From Listeria monocytogenes ATCC 19117 (GTDB taxonomy: Bacteria > Bacillota > Bacilli > Lactobacillales > Listeriaceae): a stretch of DNA of 64,000 bases. Within the stretch, counting starts at the first letter, position 1. Every line of letters starts with the position of its first letter. The stretch lies in NCBI RefSeq assembly GCF_000307025.1, contig NC_018584.1:2232001-2296000 (forward strand), in the 5' to 3' direction. The translations under genes were made by a program, and so were the position numbers. Positions 40,339 to 49,687 of the stretch are shown piece by piece. Under the pieces are notes generated by a model. The model did no database searches. It saw only the letters and a list, made by a program, of their open reading frames with translations, and was not told the origin of the DNA.

Positions 40339-43300
40339 TCATCTTTTCTTTGCAAGTACAAAAGCACTTGAAAGTAAGAGCATTCCAAGAATAAACCATA
40401 AATTAGTTTTCTTAGAATCTCCCGTTTGTGGCAGTTTTTCCGATTTTTTCACATTTCCAGCTCTTTCATTAGAAGAAACTGATAAAGCGCTAGTTTTTTC
40501 ATACACATAAGTTACTTTTTGTGAGCTATTCAAAAATTTCCCCGATGCATTTTTAGGTGTTTGATACAATTTATATCCCGAGATTTTTTTGGCCGAAGTT
40601 CGATAACTTGAATTTAATTTTCCTGTTAAAACAATCGAATCAGCTAATTTTTCACCATTCTTATCGACATAATCGACAATGATGTTTCCGGCTGTCACTT
40701 TTTGATAAACAAAAGTAACTGTCTGTGCTTTTTCGTTAAATGTTCCACTTACATTCGCGGGTGTTTTTACAAGGGTGTAGTTAGTAATTTTTTTCTGTTT
40801 TGCAGTGAATTTTTCTCCGTAAGCTCCTGTTAATGTTTCTGGGCTGGCAATTTGTTTATGGTTTTGATCAACATATTGCACCGTAACTGGCGCAACACTA
40901 TCATCTAAAGCCACTCCTACTTGGGCCGGCTCAATTACTTGAGAATTATTTACAGCCACAGCAAATGAATTCCATGCTGCTCGGTCTTCTTTTTTTGTTT
41001 GCTGATTTAAAAATCCCTTATCTATTTGGTTTTTCTTTGGTGTTTTTAAATCAAATTGAATTTTCATGGATTTCCCAGGAATCCACTCAATACCTTCTTT
41101 TAATTCCATTTTAAAAGAGTAAATTTTGGACCAATCTTGTACTTCTGATGCGGTTAACCAATCTGCTTCCGTTGCTTCTGCGTTATCAACTAGAGGCTCT
41201 GAACCAGTTGGATAAATCGTGTGCTTATCAAGAACGCCCGCACGTTTAGGGTTTTTGGCAGTACTATATTTTACGTCAACCTTATCTTTCCATTCATTTG
41301 GAATTGCCACTGCTTTCGTTAGCTCCAAGTTGAATTTACTACCACGTTCGCTGTTATCTGTAATTCCTAAATCATTTTCACTTGGTAAAACATCCATTAA
41401 AACCATATTAGCTATTTTTTCATCTGAATCATTTTCCAGTGACAATTGATATGAAACAATGGAATTTGTTGTGGCATTTGCCAATCCGCTGTATTCTTTA
41501 TCGCGATTACCCTTAGCTTTTTTACTAATTTTCAAATGATTACTCGTATTTAAAATGTAATGGTTTCCCGATGTGATTCTAGACTCTTCCGAATTCCCAT
41601 TTTGATTAATGTCATCTGAGTCAATTTCCATTTTTGTATCAGAAATGGTTGGAGTTCCAGTCACTTCCGGCACATTAAAATCTGTCTCCTGCAAGAAACC
41701 AAACATCTCAACAGTCATATTACTAGGTGTGTCTTTTGCAACACTCACATTAATTTTTGCCGTTAATTTTTCTGCTGGTAAAAGCGTCTTTTTATCCCAT
41801 TTGACTTTTAGTAATTGACGCCCTGCGTTTTGGTAATTCTCGTTCAACACTGTTACATTAAAGTCATTTTGCTCCGTTTTTTTCATTTTGACCCCTGAAG
41901 GTAACAAAACCACTGCTTCAAAAGGACCTTTTAATCGTGAAATAGAAGCTTTATTGCTTTCTAAATTAACAGAAATAGAATTATCACCTATGTTGATTAA
42001 ATTCCCATCGGTATCATCAAACGCAACTGATCCTTGTACAAATTTATTTTTACCAGTAGGTTGCGGAATTATTTGCGCTGTTCGGTCTCCTGCATAATTT
42101 TTCCAAGCTTCCGGCCAAGGATTTGTATCGTCATAATAATGGATATAGCCTTGACTATCCGCTCCGTACATGTTGATTTGTGTACTATTTCTAACCTCAC
42201 CTACATAACCTTCTTTGACTGTTGTAAAGAAAGATAGATTAGCAGCATACATTCCAGCTGGAGCATACGTGAAATGAAGCCATACTTTACTCACGTGCTT
42301 ATCATCTGGAATCCCAAGATCTTTTCTCGAATACATTTTGCTCAGTTCTACATCTTCTTTTAGTGTCGTCCAGTCGCTATCACCATCATATTTCACGAGT
42401 AAATTATACTTAGGTGATTTCTTTAGTTGCGCCCAACCAGGGTAATTAACATTTGGTTTAAAGTAAAAATCGCCGCTCTGGAAGTAATCCAAATTTAAAT
42501 TATCATCTATATTGTAGTAAGCATCATAATAAAGGAAGTCGTACGAAGGTGAATCATTCATCGCCGAATTTAACATCAAACTAAAGCCTAATTTAGCAGT
42601 ATCATATGCTTTTATATCAGGATTTCCGGTCACAGTAGCGATTCCCCAATTCGCATCCACCGGGCCTCTGTGTGCTGGAGCATAAACACTTCCAATAGTT
42701 GGCGGGATTGTCGCTGGGTCACTTGCTGAAACTGAAACAGATGCTTTGGATGTATCTACAATGCTATCAGCCAAAGTAACAAAGTTCGTTGTTGCAACAG
42801 CTTTATTTTCCACCGTTGCAAAATTTGGTATAGTAGTTTGGAAGAACGTTCTAATTTGGAAAGTCTTGTTAAGTAAACTGTTTGCTTTTTCTTGTTCCAA
42901 ATATGTAGGTGCTGCAATTTCCCAAGTTAGTTTTTGTCCTTCGACCTTCGTTGGTTCTGGTGTATCTCCTGCTACACCTAAGTAATCTAGCTTATCTGCC
43001 AATATATACTCAATAACAATCTTCTTACCTTCTTCCATAAAAAGGCTTCCTGTAGACTTTTTCGGAATATTTAGGTTGAAAGACCAAATCCCGATATCAC
43101 CTTGACTCGGATTATTATTGATGCTATTTTCTACCCTAGTAAAATCATTTGATAAAGCTGTTGTGGCTGTTGCGTTGACAGTTGTTTCAGCCTGTTCGGT
43201 TACTTTTCCAAGTAAATTATCTGCACTTAATTCACCTGTTACTACTAATTTCGTTCCATTTGGTGTGTAGCCATTTTTCGTAGTCAGCTTAAGAATCACT

Positions 43301-43794
43301 TTATCAACAACACCACTGTTCAGTGTTTGATATGTGTAAACGAGCTGACGAGTTGTTTTGTTATAACTTGGCGTTTCTCCCGCAATCTTAAGTTCATTTA
43401 ATGATTGATTAAATTCCCCGTTTTTTGGTAAATTGATTACTAATTTAGCATTTTGGTATGTTGTGTTTGGTCCAGTAATTTTTAAATAAATGTTATAGTT
43501 TACCGTCTGACCAGATTCAATCACATCTTTTTGAGAATTAATACTAAAGTCCCCTGAATAATTCCCAGTTGGAAATGATTTTGTGTTTATTGCTTCATTG
43601 ACTGTGGTCTCTTTTAAAGGCTCTGAAGTAGTTTCATTTGAAGTCGTTTCCTGCGTAACCTTTTCTTTCGTAGTTATTTCTTCTACGTCCGTTCCATCCC
43701 TTTCTTGACTATTTGCCCAAACTGAAAATGGAAGAAATGAAACTATCAGCAAAGTACAAATTAATATAGATACTAATTTTTTCAAATGACTCAC
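40339..43794 (-). CDS. LPXTG surface protein with two MucBP domains (1151 aa)
   Basis: A signal peptide (LVSILICTLLIVSFLPFSVWA) is followed by an acidic Thr-rich linker. A large beta-rich region (about 65-960) contains DUF11/fimbrial-isopeptide-like phrases such as YQLSLENDSDEKIANMVLMDVLP. Two MucBP modules (VTVQYVDQNHKQIASPETLTG and NIIVDYVDKNGEKLADSIVLTG) precede LPQTGDS and a membrane anchor. GTG start at 43794 with GGAGGGG upstream. It is not a duplicate of the two previous adhesins. From memory, EGD-e numbering has no large gene between lmo2179 and lmo2180, so this may be lineage-specific; that needs a genome comparison. Confidence 0.88.
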   Translation of the reverse strand: MSHLKKLVSILICTLLIVSFLPFSVWANSQERDGTDVEEITTKEKVTQETTSNETTSEPLKETTVNEAINTKSFPTGNYSGDFSINSQKDVIESGQTVNYNIYLKITGPNTTYQNAKLVINLPKNGEFNQSLNELKIAGETPSYNKTTRQLVYTYQTLNSGVVDKVILKLTTKNGYTPNGTKLVVTGELSADNLLGKVTEQAETTVNATATTALSNDFTRVENSINNNPSQGDIGIWSFNLNIPKKSTGSLFMEEGKKIVIEYILADKLDYLGVAGDTPEPTKVEGQKLTWEIAAPTYLEQEKANSLLNKTFQIRTFFQTTIPNFATVENKAVATTNFVTLADSIVDTSKASVSVSASDPATIPPTIGSVYAPAHRGPVDANWGIATVTGNPDIKAYDTAKLGFSLMLNSAMNDSPSYDFLYYDAYYNIDDNLNLDYFQSGDFYFKPNVNYPGWAQLKKSPKYNLLVKYDGDSDWTTLKEDVELSKMYSRKDLGIPDDKHVSKVWLHFTYAPAGMYAANLSFFTTVKEGYVGEVRNSTQINMYGADSQGYIHYYDDTNPWPEAWKNYAGDRTAQIIPQPTGKNKFVQGSVAFDDTDGNLINIGDNSISVNLESNKASISRLKGPFEAVVLLPSGVKMKKTEQNDFNVTVLNENYQNAGRQLLKVKWDKKTLLPAEKLTAKINVSVAKDTPSNMTVEMFGFLQETDFNVPEVTGTPTISDTKMEIDSDDINQNGNSEESRITSGNHYILNTSNHLKISKKAKGNRDKEYSGLANATTNSIVSYQLSLENDSDEKIANMVLMDVLPSENDLGITDNSERGSKFNLELTKAVAIPNEWKDKVDVKYSTAKNPKRAGVLDKHTIYPTGSEPLVDNAEATEADWLTASEVQDWSKIYSFKMELKEGIEWIPGKSMKIQFDLKTPKKNQIDKGFLNQQTKKEDRAAWNSFAVAVNNSQVIEPAQVGVALDDSVAPVTVQYVDQNHKQIASPETLTGAYGEKFTAKQKKITNYTLVKTPANVSGTFNEKAQTVTFVYQKVTAGNIIVDYVDKNGEKLADSIVLTGKLNSSYRTSAKKISGYKLYQTPKNASGKFLNSSQKVTYVYEKTSALSVSSNERAGNVKKSEKLPQTGDSKKTNLWFILGMLLLSSAFVLAKKR

Positions 43795-43940
43795 ATTCGC
43801 CCCTCCTTTGTTTACTCAAGATTAATTATTTCATAGGAGGAAGCAGCTAAATGTTCTCAAGGTACAAAAAATAGGACAGTTTGTTACGAAAATGTGAACT
43901 ATTTTACGTTTATAGCCGCAAAAATGTCATTATTAACAAA

Positions 43941-43984
43941 AAACAACCAAAATTGTTGAAGAATTCAACGATTTTGGTTGTTTT
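43941..43984. terminator. Terminator at the end of the haem/sortase B operon
   Basis: ACAACCAAAAT and ATTTTGGTTGT, with an inner TTGTTGAA/TTCAACG pair, form a long hairpin with T-runs, just after the Gp157-like gene. Confidence 0.85.
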
Positions 43985-43986
43985 AT

Positions 43987-44463
43987 TTATCTTATTCGAA
44001 TCGATTCGCTTTCAACTAATCTAGCACCCTTTACTTCCTCACCAGATTTTAGTATCTCTGCAATTCGCTTTTTATCAATTTTAGGTTCTTGTAGTAAAAA
44101 GAACGATTTTAGCAAAGCTTCTTCCACTATTTCCACACTTGGTGGATTCTTTTGTATTTGAATTGTAAAAAGTGTACTGTTTATTTTTCTAATTTCCATT
44201 CGTTCCATCTCTGTTTGTAAATAGTTTTTTAAATTTTGAACATTATTTTCTAGTGCTTGTTTTCGTTTTAAAAGTCGTTTCGCTTCTATTCCCGCCATTT
44301 CAGCATCAGCAGCTAAAGACTTAATAAGTTTAACAATATTCTCTGATTTATCATGAAAACTATCAGTAAGCGCATCTAACGTATCTTTCACAGCATCAGT
44401 ATTATTTTCTTCCAAAAATTCTTGTACTTTTAAATAATTATCGGTTAGTTCATATAGTTTCAT
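43987..44463 (-). CDS. Siphovirus Gp157-like protein
   Basis: A 158-residue mostly helical protein starting MKLYELTDNYLKVQEFLEEN. A coiled-coil-like middle (KSLAADAEMAGIEAKRLLKR, then KQALENNVQNLKNYLQTEME) is followed by a short beta C-terminal part with the family's KINSTLFTIQIQKNPPSVEI. This is the Sipho_Gp157 pattern, first described from Streptococcus thermophilus phage and linked there to phage resistance. No other phage gene is nearby. The start at 44463 has AAAGGG upstream; the frame extends 12 codons further. It is the distal gene of the sortase B/haem locus, separated from srtB by a 60-bp gap with a hairpin. Confidence 0.82.
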   Translation of the reverse strand: MKLYELTDNYLKVQEFLEENNTDAVKDTLDALTDSFHDKSENIVKLIKSLAADAEMAGIEAKRLLKRKQALENNVQNLKNYLQTEMERMEIRKINSTLFTIQIQKNPPSVEIVEEALLKSFFLLQEPKIDKKRIAEILKSGEEVKGARLVESESIRIR

Positions 44464-44485
44464 CGTTCGCACCCTTTCCAAAAAA

Positions 44486-44520
44486 GGAAAAAGCGCCAAA
44501 TGTTATTATATTTTGGTGCT
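44486..44520 (-). terminator. Hairpin terminator/attenuator between srtB and the Gp157-like gene
   Basis: Minus strand AAAGCACCAAAA pairs with TTTGGCGCTTT (one mismatch), followed by a T-rich tract. It should reduce read-through from srtB into the Gp157-like gene. Confidence 0.7.
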
Positions 44521-44523
44521 TTC

Positions 44524-45264
44524 TCATTTTGTTACTAATTTTCCTTGAATAACCATCCGTCCTTTTTCATAATCTTTTTCTGTATCGCAAGTTGAAAGTG
44601 TTATAATTCGGTCCTTTCCACTAACTTTTACATTTAATTTATACATAGATTGTTGTTTCACTTTTTGTAAATAATCCTCAAAATCAGTTGTTTCCGGAAA
44701 TTCTGTTTCAATGTAATAAAAATCAGTCGTCGTTTCATACACAGCAAAGATTTCCACTTCATAATTCGCCAAGCCCGATTCATAGGAAAACGTTGGATGA
44801 GCCGCCAAAAAATCTTTGTCCAAGTATTTACGTAAATCCGCAAACATGGATCCGTCTTTCATATTATGCCCATAAATGATCGTATTTTTATCCAAAAACT
44901 CATTCGTATTCCGATAATCTTTAAAAATACTGCCCGCTCGTGCTTTTTCATTTTTATAATTGTGATGTAAATAGTAATCATTATCCGTACTTTGCAAAAT
45001 TGGATAATCTATTTCCGTATCTGCAATCGTCAGCCACCCAACCATATCTTTATTTAATTTTTGCAAATCTCTAAGCTCATCACGTACTTCACCATTCACA
45101 TTTGTAGTAGCAACATCTTTTGTGTAAACAGCTTTCGCATCATCTAGGATTGTCTGGTTATGCTTATTTTCATACAGTTCCATTCCAATTTTCCATCCAG
45201 AAAAAAGAAAAACCACTAACACAACCAAGGTCAAACTTTTCCCCAAAAACGATTTTATTTTCAC
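44524..45264 (-). CDS. srtB: Sortase B
   Basis: A 246-residue class B sortase. An N-terminal signal anchor (SLTLVVLVVFLFSGWKIG) precedes the sortase barrel. Catalytic residues are His in IIYGHNMKDGS, Cys in TLSTCDTE and Arg in EKGRMVIQGK. It attaches Hbp2 and Hbp1 to peptidoglycan through NxxTx/NPxSx-type motifs rather than LPXTG. It sits 3 bp after hupC in the hbp1-hbp2-hupDGC-srtB operon and is therefore under the Fur promoter at 50413-50442, so iron limitation should induce it. Confidence 0.96.
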   Translation of the reverse strand: MKIKSFLGKSLTLVVLVVFLFSGWKIGMELYENKHNQTILDDAKAVYTKDVATTNVNGEVRDELRDLQKLNKDMVGWLTIADTEIDYPILQSTDNDYYLHHNYKNEKARAGSIFKDYRNTNEFLDKNTIIYGHNMKDGSMFADLRKYLDKDFLAAHPTFSYESGLANYEVEIFAVYETTTDFYYIETEFPETTDFEDYLQKVKQQSMYKLNVKVSGKDRIITLSTCDTEKDYEKGRMVIQGKLVTK

Positions 45265-45267
45265 TCT

Positions 45268-46047
45268 TTAAAACTCCTTTCGCTTTTGAGGAACAATGTA
45301 TTTCCCAGTGTTCGCATCGTTTAAAACCTTCGCAACTACACCATAAGTTTCAGCAATCAGCTCCGTTGTTAGTAATTCTCCTGGTACTCCTTTTGCAACC
45401 ACTTTCCCATTTTTCATCACAATCAAATGGTCACTATACATCAACGCTTGGTTTAAGTCATGCAAAATCATTACAATAGTCAAATTTTTTTCTTGATTTA
45501 ACCGTTTTACTAACTCTAAAATTTCTAGTTGAAAATACATGTCCAGAAATGTCGTCGGCTCGTCCAACAGCAAAATAGGTGTATCTTGAACCAATGCTGT
45601 TGCTATAAAAACACGCTGCCGCTCTCCTCCAGAAAGACTATCAACAAATTTCTCCGCTTTTTCAGTTAGCTCCGTTTGCATCAAAGCCTGCTCAACAGCC
45701 AGATCATCCGCCTTCGTCCGAGTCATTCGCCAATTTTTATAAGGTAGACGACCAAAGTAAAGCAATTCCTTCACCGTTAGTTCATTCGGAAGAACGTTAT
45801 TTTGATGAACAATCGCTACATTTTGCGCAAATTCTTTTGCTTTCCATTCAAAAATCGATTTCCCTTCTAGTAAAACATCACCAGAATCAGGCGAAAGGAG
45901 TCTAGCCAAAATTTCTAACAAAGTAGATTTCCCACTACCATTTGGCCCAACAATCGTATTGATTTTATTTTTCTGGATAGTAAAGGAGACATTTTTTAAA
46001 ATCGCATCCGTTCCATTATAACTAAAATTAACGTCCCTTACTTCCAT
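45268..46047 (-). CDS. hupC: Haem ABC transporter ATP-binding protein
   Basis: A 259-residue ATPase of the FecE/BtuD type. Walker A is GPNGSGKST, the signature LSGGERQRV and Walker B LLLDEPTTFLD, with the switch His in MILHDLNQAL. The start at 46047 has AAAGGGTG upstream; a GTG at 46056 is too close to it. It overlaps the permease gene by 20 bp. It powers haem/hydroxamate import with HupG and HupD. Confidence 0.94.
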   Translation of the reverse strand: MEVRDVNFSYNGTDAILKNVSFTIQKNKINTIVGPNGSGKSTLLEILARLLSPDSGDVLLEGKSIFEWKAKEFAQNVAIVHQNNVLPNELTVKELLYFGRLPYKNWRMTRTKADDLAVEQALMQTELTEKAEKFVDSLSGGERQRVFIATALVQDTPILLLDEPTTFLDMYFQLEILELVKRLNQEKNLTIVMILHDLNQALMYSDHLIVMKNGKVVAKGVPGELLTTELIAETYGVVAKVLNDANTGKYIVPQKRKEF

Positions 46048-47017
46048 AAAAATCACCCTTTCGCATTAAAAAGATTAAGAACGGACCACCAATAATAAGC
46101 ATAATCACAGACGCAGGGATTTCCATTTGTTGAAATAACGTTCTGCCTAGCGTATCCGCGAAAAGTAGCAATAAAGCCCCAAATAATATTGAAAACGGCA
46201 CAAGTATTTGATAATTTCCGCCAACTAGTTTTCTGGCAATATGTGGTACAAGTAAACCAACAAACGCAATAACACCAACTACCGCCGTGGTAATTGACGC
46301 AAGGAGTACAGCAATCAATGCCAGCCAAATACGTGTCTTATTAACCGGCACACCAAAGCCTCTAGCCATCTTATTCTCAAGCCCCAACACATTGCACCAT
46401 TTAGCAAGTAAAAGCGCGCAAATCAGTCCAATCGTTACATATATCAATAAAGTTTCCACGTCGGACCATTTTTTCATTGCCAAACTTGCAGCACTACTGG
46501 CCGACTGACTAGAAACAAGCGCCACTTGCGAAGATAACGCATCACTCAGCCCTGTAAAAACCGCATTAATCGCAATCCCAATAATAATAAAACGAAGCGG
46601 ATTAAAATCAGAACGATAACTAAACAAAAAGACTAGAAAAAAAGCCAGTGCTCCCCCAATAAAAGAAAAAAGTGGCAACCAAAAATATAATTCCGGTAAA
46701 AATAAAATAATCACAAAACTAAAAAATTTCGCACCCGCAGAAATCCCAATCACCCCAGCATCAGCAAGCGGATTCCGCATCACAGCTTGAAGTAACAACC
46801 CTGAAACCGATAGCGCCGCACCAGCTATCAGGGCAATAATAATCCGCGGAAATCGCAAATCAATCACGACATTCACCATCTCATTTCCGCCACTAAAAAC
46901 CCCACTCAAAAAAGCTGGAATCGACATCGACAAACTTCCCGCCTGAACTGCCCACAAAATAGTCCCAATCAATAAAATAATTACAGCCCCAAAAGAACTT
47001 TTTTGCTTAATTGTCAT
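46028..47017 (-). CDS. hupG: Haem ABC transporter permease (FecCD family)
   Basis: A 329-residue permease with about nine to ten helices and FecCD signatures: LRFPRIIIALIAGAALSVSGLLLQ near residue 60, GVIGISAGAKFF, and GFVGLLVPHIAR-like IAFVGLLVPHIARKLVGG near residue 255. The start at 47017 overlaps the end of hupD by 11 bp, indicating translational coupling. It probably works as a homodimer. Confidence 0.93.
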   Translation of the reverse strand: MTIKQKSSFGAVIILLIGTILWAVQAGSLSMSIPAFLSGVFSGGNEMVNVVIDLRFPRIIIALIAGAALSVSGLLLQAVMRNPLADAGVIGISAGAKFFSFVIILFLPELYFWLPLFSFIGGALAFFLVFLFSYRSDFNPLRFIIIGIAINAVFTGLSDALSSQVALVSSQSASSAASLAMKKWSDVETLLIYVTIGLICALLLAKWCNVLGLENKMARGFGVPVNKTRIWLALIAVLLASITTAVVGVIAFVGLLVPHIARKLVGGNYQILVPFSILFGALLLLFADTLGRTLFQQMEIPASVIMLIIGGPFLIFLMRKGDFYGSKGR

Positions 47018-47879
47018 AAAGCATCTTTTCCATTTCCTGTAGTGCTTCTGGTGCATTCAAACTCGCTGTCATACCAAATAAATTTTCATCCAAATCATAC
47101 ACCCGATTATTTTTCACCGCATCAAAATGTTTCCAAATATCATTTGTTTTAAATTCCTCGTCAAACATTTTAACCACTTCAGCAGGCATACCATGAGCCG
47201 CCCGCAAAATAATATCAGGATTGGCACTTTGTAAGTATTCTGTATTAGAAGCTAAATATTCTACTTTTTGGTCCTTAATGACATTTTCTCCACCAGCAAG
47301 TTTGACCAAATCACCAATATACGCATGTTCCGTTACAACTAAGTAGCTGCCCGGAACCCCCATCAGAATAAGAACAGTTGGCTTTTTCTTTTTCGCCACG
47401 CTCGACTTCACCTTATCAATCTCATTCGTTAAATCACCATTTAATTTAGCTGCTTCCTCTTTACGATCAAATTCTGCTCCAAGTTTTTTAATTTCTGTTT
47501 GCATCGAGGCAATACTCGTAAAGTCTAGAAAGTCCGCTTTTAAATCGGCCCCTTCAAACCCAGCCTTTAAGTCCGCTTCTAGCGTTTTCGTTGAAAGGAC
47601 CATGTCTGGCTTCAACATCCGAATAATTTCCAAATCAGGCCCCATAGGCGACCCAGTTTCCTTTACATCTGCATAACGCTCCGGAAGTTTTTTAGAACTA
47701 GTCGGAATTCCAACGAGTGGCAAATCAAGTTTATCCATAATTTCCGTAATCGCTACCGTAGTCGCCACAATTTTTGGCTCCTTCTCCGATTTTTGTTCAG
47801 GCTTTTGAGCCGCCTCTTCCTTTCCACAGCCAACTAAAAAAAGTAATAACATCAAAGATATGACAGCCATTTTCCTCAT
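47007..47879 (-). CDS. hupD: Haem ABC transporter substrate-binding lipoprotein
   Basis: A 290-residue cluster-8 binding protein. The lipoprotein signal has lipobox LVGC (Cys at about 18), followed by a Lys/Glu linker and the FecB/IsdE fold (KIVATTVAITEIMDKLDLPLVG; DMVLSTKTLEADLK). The start at 47879 has GGGGG 8 nt upstream; a Met five codons earlier has no ribosome site. It receives haem from the wall proteins Hbp2/Hbp1 and hands it to HupG/HupC. Confidence 0.94.
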   Translation of the reverse strand: MRKMAVISLMLLLFLVGCGKEEAAQKPEQKSEKEPKIVATTVAITEIMDKLDLPLVGIPTSSKKLPERYADVKETGSPMGPDLEIIRMLKPDMVLSTKTLEADLKAGFEGADLKADFLDFTSIASMQTEIKKLGAEFDRKEEAAKLNGDLTNEIDKVKSSVAKKKKPTVLILMGVPGSYLVVTEHAYIGDLVKLAGGENVIKDQKVEYLASNTEYLQSANPDIILRAAHGMPAEVVKMFDEEFKTNDIWKHFDAVKNNRVYDLDENLFGMTASLNAPEALQEMEKMLYDN

Positions 47880-47921
47880 CACTAATTCCCCCATTTATAA
47901 AATAAAATCGGTAAAGCGAGT

Positions 47922-47957
47922 TAAGCAAAGGAAACCCCCAACCTAACTCGCTTTTAC
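47922..47957 (-). other. Intercistronic hairpin between hbp2 and hupD
   Basis: AAAGCGAGTTA and TAACTCGCTTT form a perfect 11-bp stem around a 14-nt loop containing GGGGG (minus strand). No good T-run follows immediately. It may set the ratio of the abundant wall proteins to the transporter through partial termination or mRNA stabilisation. Confidence 0.65.
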
Positions 47958-47965
47958 TAGTTTTA

Positions 47966-49675
47966 TTAACTCAATCTTTTACGTTTTAATCGATAAGCTA
48001 AATAAAGGAAGGAAGCTCCAAATAACGTAACGTACCATGCCATACTTGATGAATCATTCGTTTTCGCATTTTTTTCTGTGCTACTTGCCGTTTTTTGAAC
48101 AGAATTTGTGTCATCAAAATCGGGTTTTGCCAATTTTGGCCCAGCATTATTGTTATTCGCTACATTGCCAGTATTTAAAATATCCTTTTTCACCGGTTCT
48201 TTTAACGTTACATCTTCCCCGGTAATATCTTTAATTGTTGCTGCATTAAGTTTTACTTGAACCGTATACTCATGGTCGTAAGAGAAGCCTGGCATATCTT
48301 CAATTAATACATGCGTTTTTACATCTGTATTAGCCGTGCCATCTTTTACAGGATACTTGACGGTTCTCGTATTTTTGTTGATATCTCCGGAAACAACTTC
48401 CATATCTTTCCAAACACCATTTGCTTTATACTGGAAAGTTTTAATCCAGCTTCTGTTTGTTAAAGTTAAATAAACATAAGGTTGGTTATTTTCTACTTTG
48501 ATTAAAGCCGGTTTCATCACATAGCTTTCCATCATAGAAGTTTCCGTTGTTCCGTCTTTAAATACATCAAAATCAATGGAGTACGTATGGTTATTCAGTA
48601 AATTTTTAGGATCAACTACTGCCGGTTTACTTGGTGTTGTTGGCGGCGTAGTCACTGGTGGATTCGTTGTACCTGGATCAGGTTTTGTTACTGGTGGTTT
48701 TGTTTCGCCTGGATCTACTACAGGAGGCGTCTCATCACTACCAGGGTACGAACTAGCCGCAGTTGCTTTCGTTGTATCAAACACATAACGGAAGTCTGCT
48801 TGTCCTTTGTATACAGAACCATTGAACGGCGCTTCATAATTAACATGAGCCGCAAGTGGTTGATTTAAATCCTCCACTTCAAATTCCACAATACGCGTGT
48901 TTGCATCTTTATCTTCAGAAACTACTTTAACATCTTGCAAAGCTCCAGCAAGATTTGTTTTTAAAGCTGTTACTGTTTTATTATCATTTACTGTCATTGC
49001 AACAGTTTTCTTCCCATTTTTCACTTTCAGCCAAGCAGGATTATTAAAATAATTTTGCATGCTTGAGTTGCTATCATCATTTGCTTTTTTCGCTACAAAA
49101 GGAATCGTGTAAATTCCGTCCGAAAGAGTCACAGGTGTTGTAATAGCCGGTTCTGAAATAACTTTGAAAGTACTTGGATCAATGGTTAAATCCACTTGAT
49201 ACCAGTGATCATAACTAATTGCATCTACTTTAATATGCATATAAGAGAAAATAACATCATCTAAAGAACTAAGCTTGAATTTCTCTACACGCGTATCTTT
49301 CGCTGCGTCTGTGCTCACTGTTTGAACATCTTCATAACGATCTTGATAAACATCCGCTTGTGCTGGCTTTTCTGGACGAGCCCCATTTTTTGAAACCGCC
49401 ATTGTTTGCCACCAAGTACTATTTGTAATTGTTAAGTACATATAAGGTTGACCATTTTCTACTTTAATCGTTGCTGTATGGTCAATATATTTATCTGCCT
49501 CTGAAGATTCTTTCGTTGTTTTCCCTGTATTATCTTTATAAAAATTCACTTGAACTTGGTATTCCCCGCCATCTTTCAGACGAGAATCAGCCGCATTAGC
49601 AAAACCAGGTATCAATTGAAAAATAAGTGTCAAAGCCAAGAAAGCTACTAAACCTTTTTTCCATAATTTCTTCAT
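47966..49675 (-). CDS. hbp2: Haem-binding NEAT protein Hbp2 (SvpA), sortase B substrate
   Basis: A 569-residue protein. A signal peptide (residues 1-28) is followed by three NEAT domains (about 30-155, 180-300 and 360-480). They are recognisable by HWYQVDL, VYKGQADFRY and HEYTVQV strands with the Tyr pattern, and by helices ADKYIDHTA, MQNYFNNPA and ESYVMKPA. A Pro/Thr spacer lies between NEAT2 and NEAT3. The C-terminal sorting signal NAKTN is followed by a hydrophobic helix and KRKR. ATG at 49675 is used (49678 is also possible); the length matches my memory of SvpA. It scavenges haem and is both secreted and SrtB-anchored. Its RBS region AAATAAAGGGGG is fully complementary to the nearby predicted small RNA. 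Confidence 0.95.
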   Translation of the reverse strand: MKKLWKKGLVAFLALTLIFQLIPGFANAADSRLKDGGEYQVQVNFYKDNTGKTTKESSEADKYIDHTATIKVENGQPYMYLTITNSTWWQTMAVSKNGARPEKPAQADVYQDRYEDVQTVSTDAAKDTRVEKFKLSSLDDVIFSYMHIKVDAISYDHWYQVDLTIDPSTFKVISEPAITTPVTLSDGIYTIPFVAKKANDDSNSSMQNYFNNPAWLKVKNGKKTVAMTVNDNKTVTALKTNLAGALQDVKVVSEDKDANTRIVEFEVEDLNQPLAAHVNYEAPFNGSVYKGQADFRYVFDTTKATAASSYPGSDETPPVVDPGETKPPVTKPDPGTTNPPVTTPPTTPSKPAVVDPKNLLNNHTYSIDFDVFKDGTTETSMMESYVMKPALIKVENNQPYVYLTLTNRSWIKTFQYKANGVWKDMEVVSGDINKNTRTVKYPVKDGTANTDVKTHVLIEDMPGFSYDHEYTVQVKLNAATIKDITGEDVTLKEPVKKDILNTGNVANNNNAGPKLAKPDFDDTNSVQKTASSTEKNAKTNDSSSMAWYVTLFGASFLYLAYRLKRKRLS

Positions 49676-49687
49676 CATAATCCCCCT

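Noticed and set aside
30168-43794. Genomic island with mobile element boundaries around the three adhesins
   Set aside because: I found no transposase, integrase, tRNA or flanking direct repeats; base composition is not clearly different from neighbours.
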